A stretch of 64,000 nt of DNA from WTFY01 sp964614915 (lineage in GTDB: Bacteria; Pseudomonadota; Gammaproteobacteria; UBA4575), in assembly GCA_964614915.1 (NCBI GenBank), contig CAZTNC010000007.1, positions 62,001 through 126,000 of the forward strand. Direction: 5' to 3'. Of this stretch, positions 1-8,757 are shown one piece after another; positions within the stretch are counted from its first letter, which is position 1; every line of letters begins with the position of its first letter. The translations under genes were made by a program, and so were the position numbers. The notes beneath the pieces were generated by a model, which saw only the letters and a program-made list of their open reading frames with translations, was not told the origin of the DNA and made no database searches.

Positions 1-107
1 GCCTTGGAATTCGGCGTATCCATAATCCGGTCACCGTGGCCGATACTCCGGAAAACCGCGGCATGATCCGCAAAATCGATTACATGCTCAAGGTAGAGAA
101 CGCCTGA
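1..107 (+). CDS. rpmD: 50S ribosomal protein L30, C-terminal part (cut by window start)
   Basis: The frame beginning at base 3 reads the end of L30: RRIHNPVTVADTPENRG, then MIRKIDYMLKVENA and TGA at 105-107. The pattern VxDTPxxRGMIxKxxYxLKVE is characteristic of bacterial L30, a small protein of the large ribosomal subunit. Only about 34 codons are present. It lies 11 bases upstream of rplO, the standard order (rpmD-rplO-secY) at the end of the spc operon, so it is presumably co-transcribed with them. Confidence 0.93.
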   Translation, partial: LGIRRIHNPVTVADTPENRGMIRKIDYMLKVENA

Positions 108-118
108 GGGCGAGGAAC

Positions 119-553
119 ATGAAACTGAACGACCTGAAACCTGCACAGGGCAGCAAAACCGGGCGAAAGCGCGTCGGGCGCGGAATCGGTTCCGGGTTTG
201 GAAAGACCGGCGGGCGGGGGCACAAGGGCCAGCATTCGCGATCGGGCGGCTATCACAAGGTCGGCTTCGAAGGTGGCCAGATGCCGTTGCAGCGGCGTTT
301 GCCCAAGGTAGGATTCCGTTCGTGCAAATCAGCGGAAACGGCTGTACTGCGCTTGCACGAGCTGGCTTCCATGGGTTCCGGTGAGGTGGATATGGATGCA
401 TTGAAGGCTGCAGGGCTGGTTCATGCGGCGGCCAAGCGTGTCAAGGTGATCCTGTCCGGGGACATTGAGACCGCAGTGAAGGCCAAGGGCCTGGTGTTTA
501 CGGCAGGCGCCAGGAAGGCAGTCGAAGCGGCAGGCGGGAGTATCCAGGACTGA
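119..553 (+). CDS. rplO: 50S ribosomal protein L15
   Basis: 144 residues, the normal length. It begins MKLNDLKPAQGSKTGRKRVG and continues with the Gly/Arg/Lys-rich N-terminal region (GRGIGSGFGKTGGRGHKGQ) that threads into 23S rRNA; the C-terminal half is the globular domain. The ATG at 119 is preceded by GCGAGGAAC, a usable ribosome binding site. The stop shares one base with the secY start (TGATG at 551-555), which suggests translational coupling. L15 is a late-assembling protein of the 50S subunit. The assignment is secure. Confidence 0.98.
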   Translation: MKLNDLKPAQGSKTGRKRVGRGIGSGFGKTGGRGHKGQHSRSGGYHKVGFEGGQMPLQRRLPKVGFRSCKSAETAVLRLHELASMGSGEVDMDALKAAGLVHAAAKRVKVILSGDIETAVKAKGLVFTAGARKAVEAAGGSIQD

Positions 554-1896
554 TGGCTCGCTCGGGTGCAAACGCGGTTGGTCAGCTTGCCGGGCTGGGC
601 CAGGTCAGTGAACTCCGAAAGCGCCTGGTTTTTGTGCTGGTCGCCCTGGTGGTGTACCGCATCGGCACGTTCATCCCCGTTCCGGGGATTGATCCGAGTG
701 CGATGGCCAGGTTTTTCGAGCAGCAGAGCAGCACGATTCTTGGCATGTTCAACATGTTTTCCGGCGGAGCGCTGGAGCGTTTGAGCATTTTTGCGTTGGG
801 CATCATGCCGTACATCTCCGCATCCATCATCATGCAGTTGATGAGTGCCGTGGTGCCTTCATTGAAAGAGCTTAAGAAGGAAGGCGAGTCCGGCAGGCGC
901 AAGATCACGCAGTACACGCGTTACGGTACGGTTTTTCTGGCTACCTTCCAGGCGATCGGGGTTTCCATCGCCCTGCAGAACCAGCAAGTGGCCCTGAGCC
1001 CGGGCATCGGCTTCGCATTTACCGTGACCATAAGCTTGGTCACTGGCACGATGTTCCTGATGTGGCTGGGTGAGCAGATCACCGAAAGAGGCATCGGCAA
1101 CGGCATCTCCATCATCATCTTTGCCGGGATTGTGGCGGGATTGCCCGCTGCCATCGGCGGCACCCTCGACCTGGTCGCACAAGGCGCCCTGGGTGAGGGG
1201 TTTGCGCTGTTCCTCTTCATCATGGCGATCGCGGTCACGGCTTTCGTGATTTTTGCAGAACGGGCTCAACGGCGAATCACGGTAAATTATGCACGGCGCC
1301 AGCAAGGCAGGAAGATGTTCGCAGCCCAGTCCAGTCACCTGCCGCTCAAGCTCAACATGTCGGGTGTGATCCCGCCGATCTTTGCTTCCAGCATCATCCT
1401 GTTTCCGGCCACCCTGTTACAGTGGTCGAGCACCTCGGAGGGCGGTTTTTCCTGGCTGCAGAACATGGCCAATGCCATCTCGCCCGGCCAGCCCCTGTAC
1501 GTCATGCTGTATGCGCTCGCGATCGTGTTCTTCTGTTTCTTTTATACTGCGATCGTGTTTGATTCGCGGGAAACCGCGGACAACCTGAAGCGTTCCGGGG
1601 CCTTTATCCCGGGGATCCGCCCTGGAGACCAGACCGCGCGCTACATCGATGGGGTGCTGACACGGCTGACGGCAGTGGGTGCAATCTACATCACGCTGGT
1701 CTGCCTGTTGCCCGAATTCCTGATTCTCAAGTACAGTGTGCCGTTTTACTTCGGCGGAACCTCGCTTTTGATCATCGTGGTCGTTGTCATGGACTTCATG
1801 GCACAGGTGCAGGCGCACCTGATGTCGCACCAGTACGAGGGGTTGATGAAAAAGGCAAACCTGAAGGGCTATGGCCGTGCAGGGACTTTGCGTTAA
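553..1896 (+). CDS. secY: Preprotein translocase subunit SecY
   Basis: 447 residues, typical of bacterial SecY. The protein is the channel of the SecYEG translocon in the inner membrane. About ten hydrophobic segments are visible. Family hallmarks include YRIGTFIPVPGID near residue 35, MPYISASIIMQL (the plug/TM2 region), ERGIGNGISIIIFAGIVAGLP, the cytoplasmic loop with QRRITVNYARRQ, and SGVIPPIFASSIILFPA. The start overlaps the rplO stop by one base. It is followed by rpmJ, as in most gammaproteobacteria. Nothing unusual was seen. Confidence 0.98.
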   Translation: MARSGANAVGQLAGLGQVSELRKRLVFVLVALVVYRIGTFIPVPGIDPSAMARFFEQQSSTILGMFNMFSGGALERLSIFALGIMPYISASIIMQLMSAVVPSLKELKKEGESGRRKITQYTRYGTVFLATFQAIGVSIALQNQQVALSPGIGFAFTVTISLVTGTMFLMWLGEQITERGIGNGISIIIFAGIVAGLPAAIGGTLDLVAQGALGEGFALFLFIMAIAVTAFVIFAERAQRRITVNYARRQQGRKMFAAQSSHLPLKLNMSGVIPPIFASSIILFPATLLQWSSTSEGGFSWLQNMANAISPGQPLYVMLYALAIVFFCFFYTAIVFDSRETADNLKRSGAFIPGIRPGDQTARYIDGVLTRLTAVGAIYITLVCLLPEFLILKYSVPFYFGGTSLLIIVVVVMDFMAQVQAHLMSHQYEGLMKKANLKGYGRAGTLR

Positions 1897-1913
1897 GTCA
1901 GGGTGAGAGAACG

Positions 1914-2027
1914 ATGAAAGTACGGGCATCAGTAAAGAGAATGTGCAGGAACTGCAGGATCGTTCGCCGCAACGGGGTGGTGCGCGTGATATGCAAGGAC
2001 CCCCGGCACAAGCAACGGCAAGGTTAA
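1914..2027 (+). CDS. rpmJ: 50S ribosomal protein L36 (zinc-binding form)
   Basis: A 37-codon ORF reading MKVRASVKRMCRNCRIVRRN then GVVRVICKDPRHKQRQG. C11, C14, C27 and H32 form the zinc ribbon of the C+ type of L36, the isoform encoded in the spc operon. A GGGTGAGAG stretch lies just upstream of the ATG. Position between secY and rpsM is the canonical one. L36 sits in the 50S subunit. Short genes of this size are easily missed in automatic annotation, but both residues and context are clear here. Confidence 0.96.
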   Translation: MKVRASVKRMCRNCRIVRRNGVVRVICKDPRHKQRQG

Positions 2028-2118
2028 TGACGGGCACTGGAGAAGGTATGTACCTGAGTTGTCTGGCTGATAGAATGCGCTGTTTTCGTACAGCGGGAGA
2101 CTTTTGAGGAAACATTAA

Positions 2119-2475
2119 ATGGCACGTATTTCCGGGATCAATGTACCGGTGCACAAGCATGCGGAGATCGCCCTGACGGCGATATACGGCATCGGGCGTT
2201 CGCGTTCTCGCAAGATCTGCGCAGCAGCAGGGGTCAAGACCAGCACCAAGATCAAGGACTTGAGCGAAGATGAGGTCAGCCGTTTGCGCACGGAAGTGGC
2301 CAAGTACCGGGTAGAAGGTGACTTGCGTCGTGAAGTTACGGTGAATATCAAACGGCTGATGGATCTTGGCACCTACCGCGGAATCCGGCATCGCCGAGGA
2401 CTGCCGTTGCACGGGCAGCGGACCCGTACCAATGCCCGCACCCGCAAGGGCCCAAGACGCCCGGTCAAGAGATAA
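2119..2475 (+). CDS. rpsM: 30S ribosomal protein S13
   Basis: 118 residues, the expected length. It begins MARISGINVPVHKHAEIALT, and the helix-hairpin region YGIGRSRSRKIC and the basic C-terminal tail (RGLPLHGQRTRTNARTRKGP) are diagnostic. S13 sits in the head of the 30S subunit and contacts P-site tRNA and 50S bridges. GAGGAAA lies 9-15 bases before the ATG. It is the first gene of the alpha operon (rpsM-rpsK-rpsD-rpoA-rplQ). The 91-base gap after rpmJ could hold an operon promoter or the S4-repression site known in enterics, but I could not pick one out with confidence. Confidence 0.98.
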   Translation: MARISGINVPVHKHAEIALTAIYGIGRSRSRKICAAAGVKTSTKIKDLSEDEVSRLRTEVAKYRVEGDLRREVTVNIKRLMDLGTYRGIRHRRGLPLHGQRTRTNARTRKGPRRPVKR

Positions 2476-2496
2476 CCAAGCAGGTATCGGATTACT

Positions 2497-2886
2497 ATGG
2501 CAAAAACAGCACCACGCACCCGAAAGAAGGCGAAACGCGTCGTAACCGACGGGGTCGCGCACATTCACGCATCCTTCAACAACACGATCGTGACGATTAC
2601 GGATCGCCAGGGGAACGCACTGGCCTGGGCCACCTCGGGGGGTTCGGGATTTCGCGGCTCACGCAAAAGCACACCGTTTGCCGCGCAAACGGCTGCCCAG
2701 CGCGCCGGCCAGGTTGCACAGGAATACGGCCTGAAATACCTGGAGATCAGGATCAAGGGTCCCGGCCCGGGGCGTGAGTCGGCCGTACGTGCGCTGAATG
2801 CCATGGGGTACAAGATCACCAACATCAATGACGTGACACCGATTCCGCACAACGGCTGTCGTCCGCCGAAGCGTCGTCGAGTATAG
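2497..2886 (+). CDS. rpsK: 30S ribosomal protein S11
   Basis: 129 residues, full length. It contains AHIHASFNNTIVTITDRQGN, the conserved GGSGFRGSRKSTPFAAQ and the C-terminal DVTPIPHNGCRPPKRRRV, all typical of bacterial S11, a platform protein of the 30S subunit near the mRNA exit. It follows rpsM by 21 bases within the alpha operon and precedes rpsD by 11 bases. Confidence 0.98.
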   Translation: MAKTAPRTRKKAKRVVTDGVAHIHASFNNTIVTITDRQGNALAWATSGGSGFRGSRKSTPFAAQTAAQRAGQVAQEYGLKYLEIRIKGPGPGRESAVRALNAMGYKITNINDVTPIPHNGCRPPKRRRV

Positions 2887-2897
2887 GGTAAGCAGAG

Positions 2898-3518
2898 ATG
2901 GCACGTTATCTAGGACCCAAATGCAAAATCAGCCGTCGCGAAGGCACGGACCTCATGCTGAAGAGCCGCGCGCGCCCGCTGGACTCAAAATGCAAGATCG
3001 ATAAGCTGCCGGGCCAGCACGGTGACAAGCGTGGCCGGGTATCCAACTACGGGATGCAGTTGCGCGAGAAGCAGAAACTGCGTCGTATCTACGGAGTGCT
3101 CGAGCGCCAGTTCAGGAACTATTACAAGAAGGCATCACGCCTCAAGGGCTCCACCGGTGAGAACCTGCTGAAGATTCTCGAGTGCCGGCTGGACAACGTG
3201 GTCTACCGCATGGGCTTCGGGGTCACAAGGGCCGAGTGCCGACAGCTCGTCAGTCACAAGGCGATCGAGGTGAACGGGGTGGCCGTAAGCATCCCGTCCT
3301 ATCACGTGTCCCCAGAGGACGTGATTTCGGTGCGCGAGAAGTCGAGGAAACAATTGCGGATCCAGGATGCACTGAATGCAGCCGAACAGATCGGATTGCC
3401 CGACTGGGTGGAGGTCGATATCAAGAAGATGCAGGGCAAGTTCAAGTCCATACCGGAGCGTGATGACTTGCCGCCGGACATCAACGAGTCTCTCGTGGTC
3501 GAGCTGTATTCCAAGTAA
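2898..3518 (+). CDS. rpsD: 30S ribosomal protein S4
   Basis: 206 residues, full length. It begins MARYLGPKCKISRREGTDL; the S4 RNA-binding fold carries RLDNVVYRMGFGVTRAECRQLVSHKAIEVNG in the middle. S4 nucleates 30S assembly and in enterics is the translational autorepressor of the alpha operon; whether that holds here cannot be told from the sequence alone. AAGCAGAG precedes the ATG. It sits 24 bases before rpoA. Confidence 0.98.
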   Translation: MARYLGPKCKISRREGTDLMLKSRARPLDSKCKIDKLPGQHGDKRGRVSNYGMQLREKQKLRRIYGVLERQFRNYYKKASRLKGSTGENLLKILECRLDNVVYRMGFGVTRAECRQLVSHKAIEVNGVAVSIPSYHVSPEDVISVREKSRKQLRIQDALNAAEQIGLPDWVEVDIKKMQGKFKSIPERDDLPPDINESLVVELYSK

Positions 3519-3542
3519 TGAGTATTTAAGGGGTTAGCGTAA

Positions 3543-4532
3543 ATGGGTGCAAATGAGTTGCTGAAGCCAAGAGTGGTCGATGTTCATCTGGTTGACGAAT
3601 GTCGTGCGAAAGTCGTGCTGGAGCCACTGGACCGTGGTTTCGGGCACACGCTTGGCAATGCGTTGAGACGGATCCTGCTGTCATCCATCCCGGGATGTGC
3701 CGTGGTGGAAGTGCAGATCGATGGTGTTTTGCACGAGTACACGGCGATCGAGGGCGTGCAGGAGGATGTCGTCGACATACTGCTGAACCTCAAAGGCATC
3801 GCAGTGGTGATGCACGAGAGATCGGAAGCCACTCTTACCCTGAACAAGGAGGGGCCGGGTGTGGCCACGGCAGGGGACATCGAGGTGGACCACGACGTGG
3901 AGATCATGAACAAGGACCATGTCATTGCCCACCTGACCGAGCGGGGATCATTGAACATGACCCTGAAAGTTGCCAAGGGCCGCGGATACCAGCCGGCTGC
4001 ACAGCGTCGCAATGACGAGGATCGTGCGATCGGATCCCTGCTGCTCGATGCGAGTTTCAGCCCGGTGCGCAGGGTGGCCTATTCAGTTGAAAGTGCACGT
4101 GTGGAACAACGCACGGACCTGGACAAGCTGATTTTCGACCTGGAGACGAATGGCACCGTTAACCCTGAGGAGACCATCCGCAAGGCTGCGGGCGTGCTCC
4201 AGCAGCAGCTCTCCGTGTTTGTTGACCTTCAGGGTGATGAACAGGTGGAGCCCGATGAGGCCGAGCCTGAAATCGATCCGATCCTGGTGCGTCCGGTCGA
4301 TGACCTTGAACTGACCGTCCGTTCTGCCAACTGCCTGAAGGCGGAGAAAATCTACTACATCGGCGACCTGATCCAGCGTACCGAAGTGGAATTGCTGAAA
4401 ACCCCGAATCTGGGCAAGAAATCCCTCACGGAAATCAAGGACGTGCTGGGCACGCACGGCCTGTCGCTGGGGATGCGCCTGGAAAACTGGCCGCCGGCCA
4501 CCTTGCGTGAAGACCGCAAGGTGCTGGTCTGA
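3543..4532 (+). CDS. rpoA: DNA-directed RNA polymerase subunit alpha
   Basis: 329 residues, the same as E. coli RpoA. The N-terminal assembly domain carries LEPLDRGFGHTLGNALRRIL and the dimerisation/beta-contact region. The C-terminal domain (from about residue 250) has RSANCLKAEKIYYIGDL and LLKTPNLGKKSLTEIKDVL, the surface that contacts UP elements and activators. AAGGGGTTAGCGTAA precedes the ATG. Flanked by rpsD and rplQ as the fourth gene of the alpha operon. Confidence 0.98.
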   Translation: MGANELLKPRVVDVHLVDECRAKVVLEPLDRGFGHTLGNALRRILLSSIPGCAVVEVQIDGVLHEYTAIEGVQEDVVDILLNLKGIAVVMHERSEATLTLNKEGPGVATAGDIEVDHDVEIMNKDHVIAHLTERGSLNMTLKVAKGRGYQPAAQRRNDEDRAIGSLLLDASFSPVRRVAYSVESARVEQRTDLDKLIFDLETNGTVNPEETIRKAAGVLQQQLSVFVDLQGDEQVEPDEAEPEIDPILVRPVDDLELTVRSANCLKAEKIYYIGDLIQRTEVELLKTPNLGKKSLTEIKDVLGTHGLSLGMRLENWPPATLREDRKVLV

Positions 4533-4554
4533 ATACAATTAACCGGGAAAGAGC

Positions 4555-4926
4555 ATGAGGCACCGCCAGTCAGGACGTCGGTTAAACCGAAACAGCCCGC
4601 ATCGCAAGGCGATGATGAGCAACATGGCCACTTCGCTGTTCTCGCACGAAGTCATCCGCACCACCTTGCCCAAGGCAAAGGAGCTGCGCCGCTATGCCGA
4701 ACCGCTGATCACGCTGGCGAAAGAAGACAGTGTCGCAAGGCGACGCCAGGCATTCTCGAAGTTGCGCGACAAGGCCAGTGTGGGCAAGCTCTTCTCCGAG
4801 CTCGGGCCCCGTTACAAGACGCGGCCGGGCGGTTACCTGCGCATCCTGAAATGCGGCTTTCGCCGGGGTGACAACGCACCCATGGCGCTGGTGGAGTTGG
4901 TCGATCGGCCCGTCGACGAAGAGTAG
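4555..4926 (+). CDS. rplQ: 50S ribosomal protein L17
   Basis: 123 residues. It starts MRHRQSGRRLNRNSPHRKAM and continues with the conserved helix containing TTLPKAKELRRYAEPLITLA and the segment GGYLRILKCGFRRGDNAPMA. L17 lies near the peptide exit tunnel of the 50S subunit. GGGAAAGAGC lies just before the ATG. It is the last gene of the alpha operon. A short GC-rich inverted repeat follows (CCGGG and CCCGG around 4953-4972), but without a T-run it is not a convincing terminator. Confidence 0.98.
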   Translation: MRHRQSGRRLNRNSPHRKAMMSNMATSLFSHEVIRTTLPKAKELRRYAEPLITLAKEDSVARRRQAFSKLRDKASVGKLFSELGPRYKTRPGGYLRILKCGFRRGDNAPMALVELVDRPVDEE

Positions 4927-4983
4927 TTCCCCACACCAACCAGACGTGCCAGCCGGGTACTACCGTCCCGGTGTCCGATCACC

Positions 4984-5724
4984 ATGAGGCCAATCGTACT
5001 CGCAACAGACTATGGGATTTCCGGTGCCTACGTGGGCCAACTCAAGTCTGCCATCTACACGGTCGCACCTGGGGCAACGGTCATCGATCTCACCCATGAG
5101 CTACCCGAATTCAACCCCAGGGCTTCAGCCTATCTGCTTGCAAGTTTCCTGGAGTATGTTCCCCCGGAGTCCGTGATCGTAGGTGTAGTGGATCCCGGTG
5201 TGGGGTCCGCCAGACTGCCGGTCGTCCTTGAAGGGGATGGCTACGCCTTCACCGGGCCGGACAATGGCCTGTTCTCGATTGTTTCCAGGAAGCTGTCTAA
5301 AGCCCGCTGGTCCGAGATCCTTTTGTCCAGTGAGCCCGCATCGAATACGTTCCATGGACGTGACATCTTCGCACCGGTAGCTGCAAAGATTGCCTCGGGT
5401 TTAACTCCCAGGCTCGCGCCTGTACCTGCCGAGGACCGGACCGGGATTCAGTGGCCCGATGATCTTCACGAAATCGTACTGGTCGATCATTTTGGCAACG
5501 GAGTGACCGGCATCCGGTACCGACCATCCGATCAGGACCGGATACTGAAAGTCCATGGAGAGGGGCTCCGGTATGCGCCGGCTTTTCACTGCGTGGGACC
5601 GGGAGAAAGCTTCTGGTACGGCAATTCGAACGGCCTCATCGAGGTCGCTATACGGGAAGGATCTGCTGCCGGCAGGTTCGACCTCAAGGTTGGAGACCCG
5701 GTAAGCTTCGACGCTGAAGACTGA
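4984..5724 (+). CDS. SAM hydroxide adenosyltransferase / S-adenosylmethionine hydrolase (DUF62 family)
   Basis: 246 residues matching the fluorinase/chlorinase/DUF62 superfamily. Seen in order: LATDYGISGAYVGQLKSAIY (N-terminal SAM-binding strand and helix), VIDLTHELPEF, VIVGVVDPGVGSAR, FTGPDNGLFS, and a C-terminal barrel with VDHFGNGVTGI. The non-halogenase members hydrolyse SAM to adenosine and methionine using an activated water or hydroxide. Known fluorinases carry an extra loop, which is not obvious here, so a hydrolase is more likely than a halogenase. The gene sits alone between rplQ and convergent uvrA (8 bases between stops). Its cellular role is unclear even in characterised bacteria. 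Confidence 0.85.
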   Translation: MRPIVLATDYGISGAYVGQLKSAIYTVAPGATVIDLTHELPEFNPRASAYLLASFLEYVPPESVIVGVVDPGVGSARLPVVLEGDGYAFTGPDNGLFSIVSRKLSKARWSEILLSSEPASNTFHGRDIFAPVAAKIASGLTPRLAPVPAEDRTGIQWPDDLHEIVLVDHFGNGVTGIRYRPSDQDRILKVHGEGLRYAPAFHCVGPGESFWYGNSNGLIEVAIREGSAAGRFDLKVGDPVSFDAED

Positions 5725-5732
5725 AGAGAAAA

Positions 5733-8585
5733 TCAGGCCGAGCGTTCTTCCCGCAGGGTCTTTATATTCAGGAATGGACTTAAATATTGTCCTGTAAACG
5801 ACTGTTTTGAAAGGGCTACATCTTCGGGTGTGCCCACGGCGATGACCTGTCCTCCCCGGCTACCCCCTTCGGGTCCCAAATCGATGATCCAGTCGGCAGT
5901 CTTGATGACATCAAGATTGTGTTCAATCACGATGACAGTATTTCCCTGGTCACGCAGGTAGTGCAGCACTCTCAACAACTGCTCAACATCATGGAAATGA
6001 AGGCCCGTGGTGGGCTCATCCAGGATATACAGGGTTTTCCCGGTGCTGCGCTTGGATAATTCGCGAGACAGCTTCACGCGCTGGGCCTCCCCGCCGGATA
6101 GCGTCGTGGCACTTTGCCCCAGGGTGACGTACGACAGGCCGACATCCATGAGCGTTTGCAGCCTGCGCTTGACCACGGGGATGGCCTCGAAAAAGTCGTA
6201 TGCCGACTCCACGGTCATCTGCAGCACCTGGTGGATGTTCTTGCCCTTGTAGTGGATTTCCAGGGTTTCACGGTTATAGCGTTTTCCCTGGCACACATCG
6301 CATGGCACGTAGACATCCGGCAGGAAATGCATTTCCACCCGGATGACCCCATCGCCCCTGCAGGCCTCACAGCGTCCTCCTTTCACGTTGAAACTGAACC
6401 GGCCCGGCGTGTAGCCGCGTGAGCGTGCTTCGGGAATGTTCGCGAACAATTCACGTATTGGCGTGAACAGTCCGGTGTACGTGGCCGGGTTGGAGCGGGG
6501 CGTGCGCCCGATCGGGTTCTGGTCAATATCAACGACCTTGTCGATCTGCTCGAGCCCGGTGATTTCCCTGCATGGTGCAGCAGCGGTGCCAGAGTTATGC
6601 AGGTAGCGCATGCAGTACCTGTACAGGGTGTCGTTTACCAGGGTGGATTTTCCCGAACCGGAAACGCCGGTGACCACCGTCATCAATCCCAGCGGAATGT
6701 TCACCGTGATGTTCTGCAGGTTGTTTCCCCGCGCCTTGATGATGCGGATGGTTTTGCCTTGCTGCAGGGGGAGGCGGATCTGCGGAATGGGGATTGCGCG
6801 CTTCCCGGACAGGTACTGCCCGGTCAGTGAAGCCGCATTTTTTTCAATCTCGGGGGGCGCACCCTGGGCCACCAGCCTGCCGCCGTGGATGCCGGCTCCC
6901 GGACCCATGTCGACGACGTGGTCCGCACTTCGTATCGCCTCTTCATCGTGCTCGACCACGATCACGGTGTTGCCGAGATCGCGCAGGGAGCTCAGCGTTG
7001 CAATCAGTCGCTTGTTGTCACGCTGGTGCAGGCCGATCGAGGGCTCATCGAGGATGTACATCACGCCAACGAGCCCTGAGCCGATCTGGCTGGCCAGGCG
7101 GATTCTTTGCAGCTCACCGCCCGACAGCGTCTCTGCAGTGCGGTCCAGCGCCAGGTAGTCCAGCCCGACGTTGACCAGGAACTTGAGCCGTTCACCGATC
7201 TCGTTGATGATTTTCTCTCCGACTGCCACTAGGTGACCGGAAAGCTTGAGCCCGTCAAAAAAACCGAGCGCCTGCTCTGTCGACCAGGAGGTGATGGTCG
7301 GCAGGTTGCGGTTGTTGATGAACACGTGGCGGGCTTCCATGTTGAGTCGGTCGCCGTTGCATGCCTGACACACCTGTGTGGTCAGGTACTTGCTGAGTTC
7401 CTCGCGAACCGCGCTCGATGCGGTTTCATTGAAGCGCCGTTCCATGTTCGGAATGATGCCCTCGAAGGCATGCCTGCGCTGGTAGCTCCTGTTCTTCTCG
7501 CTGGTGTACCTGAACTGGATCTCCTCGTCCTCGCTGCCGTACAGGATGATGTCCTGGACCGCCTCATCCAGCGTGTGCCAGGGGGCCTCGATGTCGAACC
7601 GGTAATGCTTGGCCAGCGAACGGATCAGGTTGAAGTAGTACGGGTTGCGCCGGTCCCAGCCGCGGATCGCCCCTCCGGCCAGGCTGAGCTGGTCGCTGAT
7701 CACCACCAGCTCGGGATCGAAATATTCCTCGACACCCAGGCCGTCGCAGGCCGAGCATGCACCCACCGGGTTGTTGAAGGAAAAAAGCCGCGGCTCAAGC
7801 TCGTTCAGGCTGTAGCCGCATTTCGGGCAGGCGAATTTCGCGGAGAACACCAGTCCCTCTTCGTGCGGGTCATCCATGGACTGGATGATGGCAATGTTGT
7901 CGGCAAGACGCAGGGCGGTCTCGAAGGATTCCGCCAGTCGAAGCCGCATGCCCGGTCGGACCTTGAAGCGGTCGACGATGACCTCGATCGTGTGCTTGCG
8001 CCTTAAACTGAGCTTGGGCGGTGCGTCCAGCTCGTACACCTCGTTATCGATTCGTGCCCGGATAAAACCCTGCGTGCGCAGCTTGGCCAGCACCTGCTGA
8101 TGCTCCCCCTTGCGGTTTTGTATCACCGGGGCCAGCAGCATCAGTCTTTTGCCTTCTTCCAGGGACAGCACCTTGTCCACCATCTGGCTGATCGTTTGCG
8201 TGTGCAGGTCGATGTGGTGTGTCGGGCAGCGCGGTGTACCGGCACGCGCGTAAAGCAGGCGAAGGTAGTCGTAGATTTCGGTGATGGTGCCGACGGTGGA
8301 GCGCGGGTTGTGCGCACTTGCCTTTTGTTCAATCGAGATCGCAGGCGACAGTCCATCGATGGAATCCACGTCCGGCTTCTCCAGGCGCGCGAGGAACTGG
8401 CGTGCATAGGCCGACAGGGACTCGACATAGCGGCGCTGGCCTTCTGCAAAAATCGTATCGAACGCCAGGGATGATTTTCCCGAGCCGGACAGGCCGGTGA
8501 TCACGATCAGCTTGTCCCTGGGAAGATCGAGGTCGATGTCCTGGAGGTTGTGCGTGCGGGCACCCCGGATCGTGATTTTTTTCAT
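5733..8585 (-). CDS. uvrA: Excinuclease ABC subunit A
   Basis: 950 residues, full length. UvrA is the damage-recognition ATPase of nucleotide excision repair; it loads UvrB at lesions. Two ABC ATPase modules are visible: Walker A GLSGSGKSS near residue 31 and GVSGSGKST near residue 640, with signature motifs LSGGELQRIRLA and LSGGEAQRVKLS. Zinc modules are seen as CPKCGYS...CSAC and CEACRGDG...CDVC. It is divergent from ssb across 172 bases, the arrangement found in many gammaproteobacteria. A possible -10 (TATACT on the minus strand, 8615-8620) lies in that gap; no convincing LexA box was seen there. Confidence 0.98.
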   Translation of the reverse strand: MKKITIRGARTHNLQDIDLDLPRDKLIVITGLSGSGKSSLAFDTIFAEGQRRYVESLSAYARQFLARLEKPDVDSIDGLSPAISIEQKASAHNPRSTVGTITEIYDYLRLLYARAGTPRCPTHHIDLHTQTISQMVDKVLSLEEGKRLMLLAPVIQNRKGEHQQVLAKLRTQGFIRARIDNEVYELDAPPKLSLRRKHTIEVIVDRFKVRPGMRLRLAESFETALRLADNIAIIQSMDDPHEEGLVFSAKFACPKCGYSLNELEPRLFSFNNPVGACSACDGLGVEEYFDPELVVISDQLSLAGGAIRGWDRRNPYYFNLIRSLAKHYRFDIEAPWHTLDEAVQDIILYGSEDEEIQFRYTSEKNRSYQRRHAFEGIIPNMERRFNETASSAVREELSKYLTTQVCQACNGDRLNMEARHVFINNRNLPTITSWSTEQALGFFDGLKLSGHLVAVGEKIINEIGERLKFLVNVGLDYLALDRTAETLSGGELQRIRLASQIGSGLVGVMYILDEPSIGLHQRDNKRLIATLSSLRDLGNTVIVVEHDEEAIRSADHVVDMGPGAGIHGGRLVAQGAPPEIEKNAASLTGQYLSGKRAIPIPQIRLPLQQGKTIRIIKARGNNLQNITVNIPLGLMTVVTGVSGSGKSTLVNDTLYRYCMRYLHNSGTAAAPCREITGLEQIDKVVDIDQNPIGRTPRSNPATYTGLFTPIRELFANIPEARSRGYTPGRFSFNVKGGRCEACRGDGVIRVEMHFLPDVYVPCDVCQGKRYNRETLEIHYKGKNIHQVLQMTVESAYDFFEAIPVVKRRLQTLMDVGLSYVTLGQSATTLSGGEAQRVKLSRELSKRSTGKTLYILDEPTTGLHFHDVEQLLRVLHYLRDQGNTVIVIEHNLDVIKTADWIIDLGPEGGSRGGQVIAVGTPEDVALSKQSFTGQYLSPFLNIKTLREERSA

Positions 8586-8614
8586 GCGTTCAATTTTGTC
8601 TGGGCAATCGAACT

Positions 8615-8620
8615 AGTATA
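8615..8620 (-). promoter_or_regulatory. Possible -10 element of the uvrA promoter
   Basis: On the minus strand this reads TATACT (5 of 6 to the sigma-70 -10 consensus), 29 bases upstream of the uvrA ATG. No matching -35 box at 16-18 bases was found; TTGGCA lies at a spacing of 19. Assignment rests on position and composition only. Confidence 0.3.
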
Positions 8621-8757
8621 CGTGTTTCGCCGCCCCGGGTGCCAAGCCTGGGCCTTCTGGAATTGCTGTACCCATGGGGCGGGGATCGCTGCAATCCGTG
8701 TGTTCTGTCTCAGAATTACGTAAAATAGCGTTGCTTAAACCTACTAAGAGAAAATCA

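Noticed and set aside
2028..2118. S4-binding pseudoknot or alpha operon promoter
   Set aside because: The gap is plausible for it, but I could not build a convincing structure or -35/-10 pair by eye.
8586..8757. LexA (SOS) box in the uvrA-ssb gap
   Set aside because: The E. coli SOS pattern CTGT-N8-ACAG is not present; a partial GAAC...GTTT symmetry is too weak to call.
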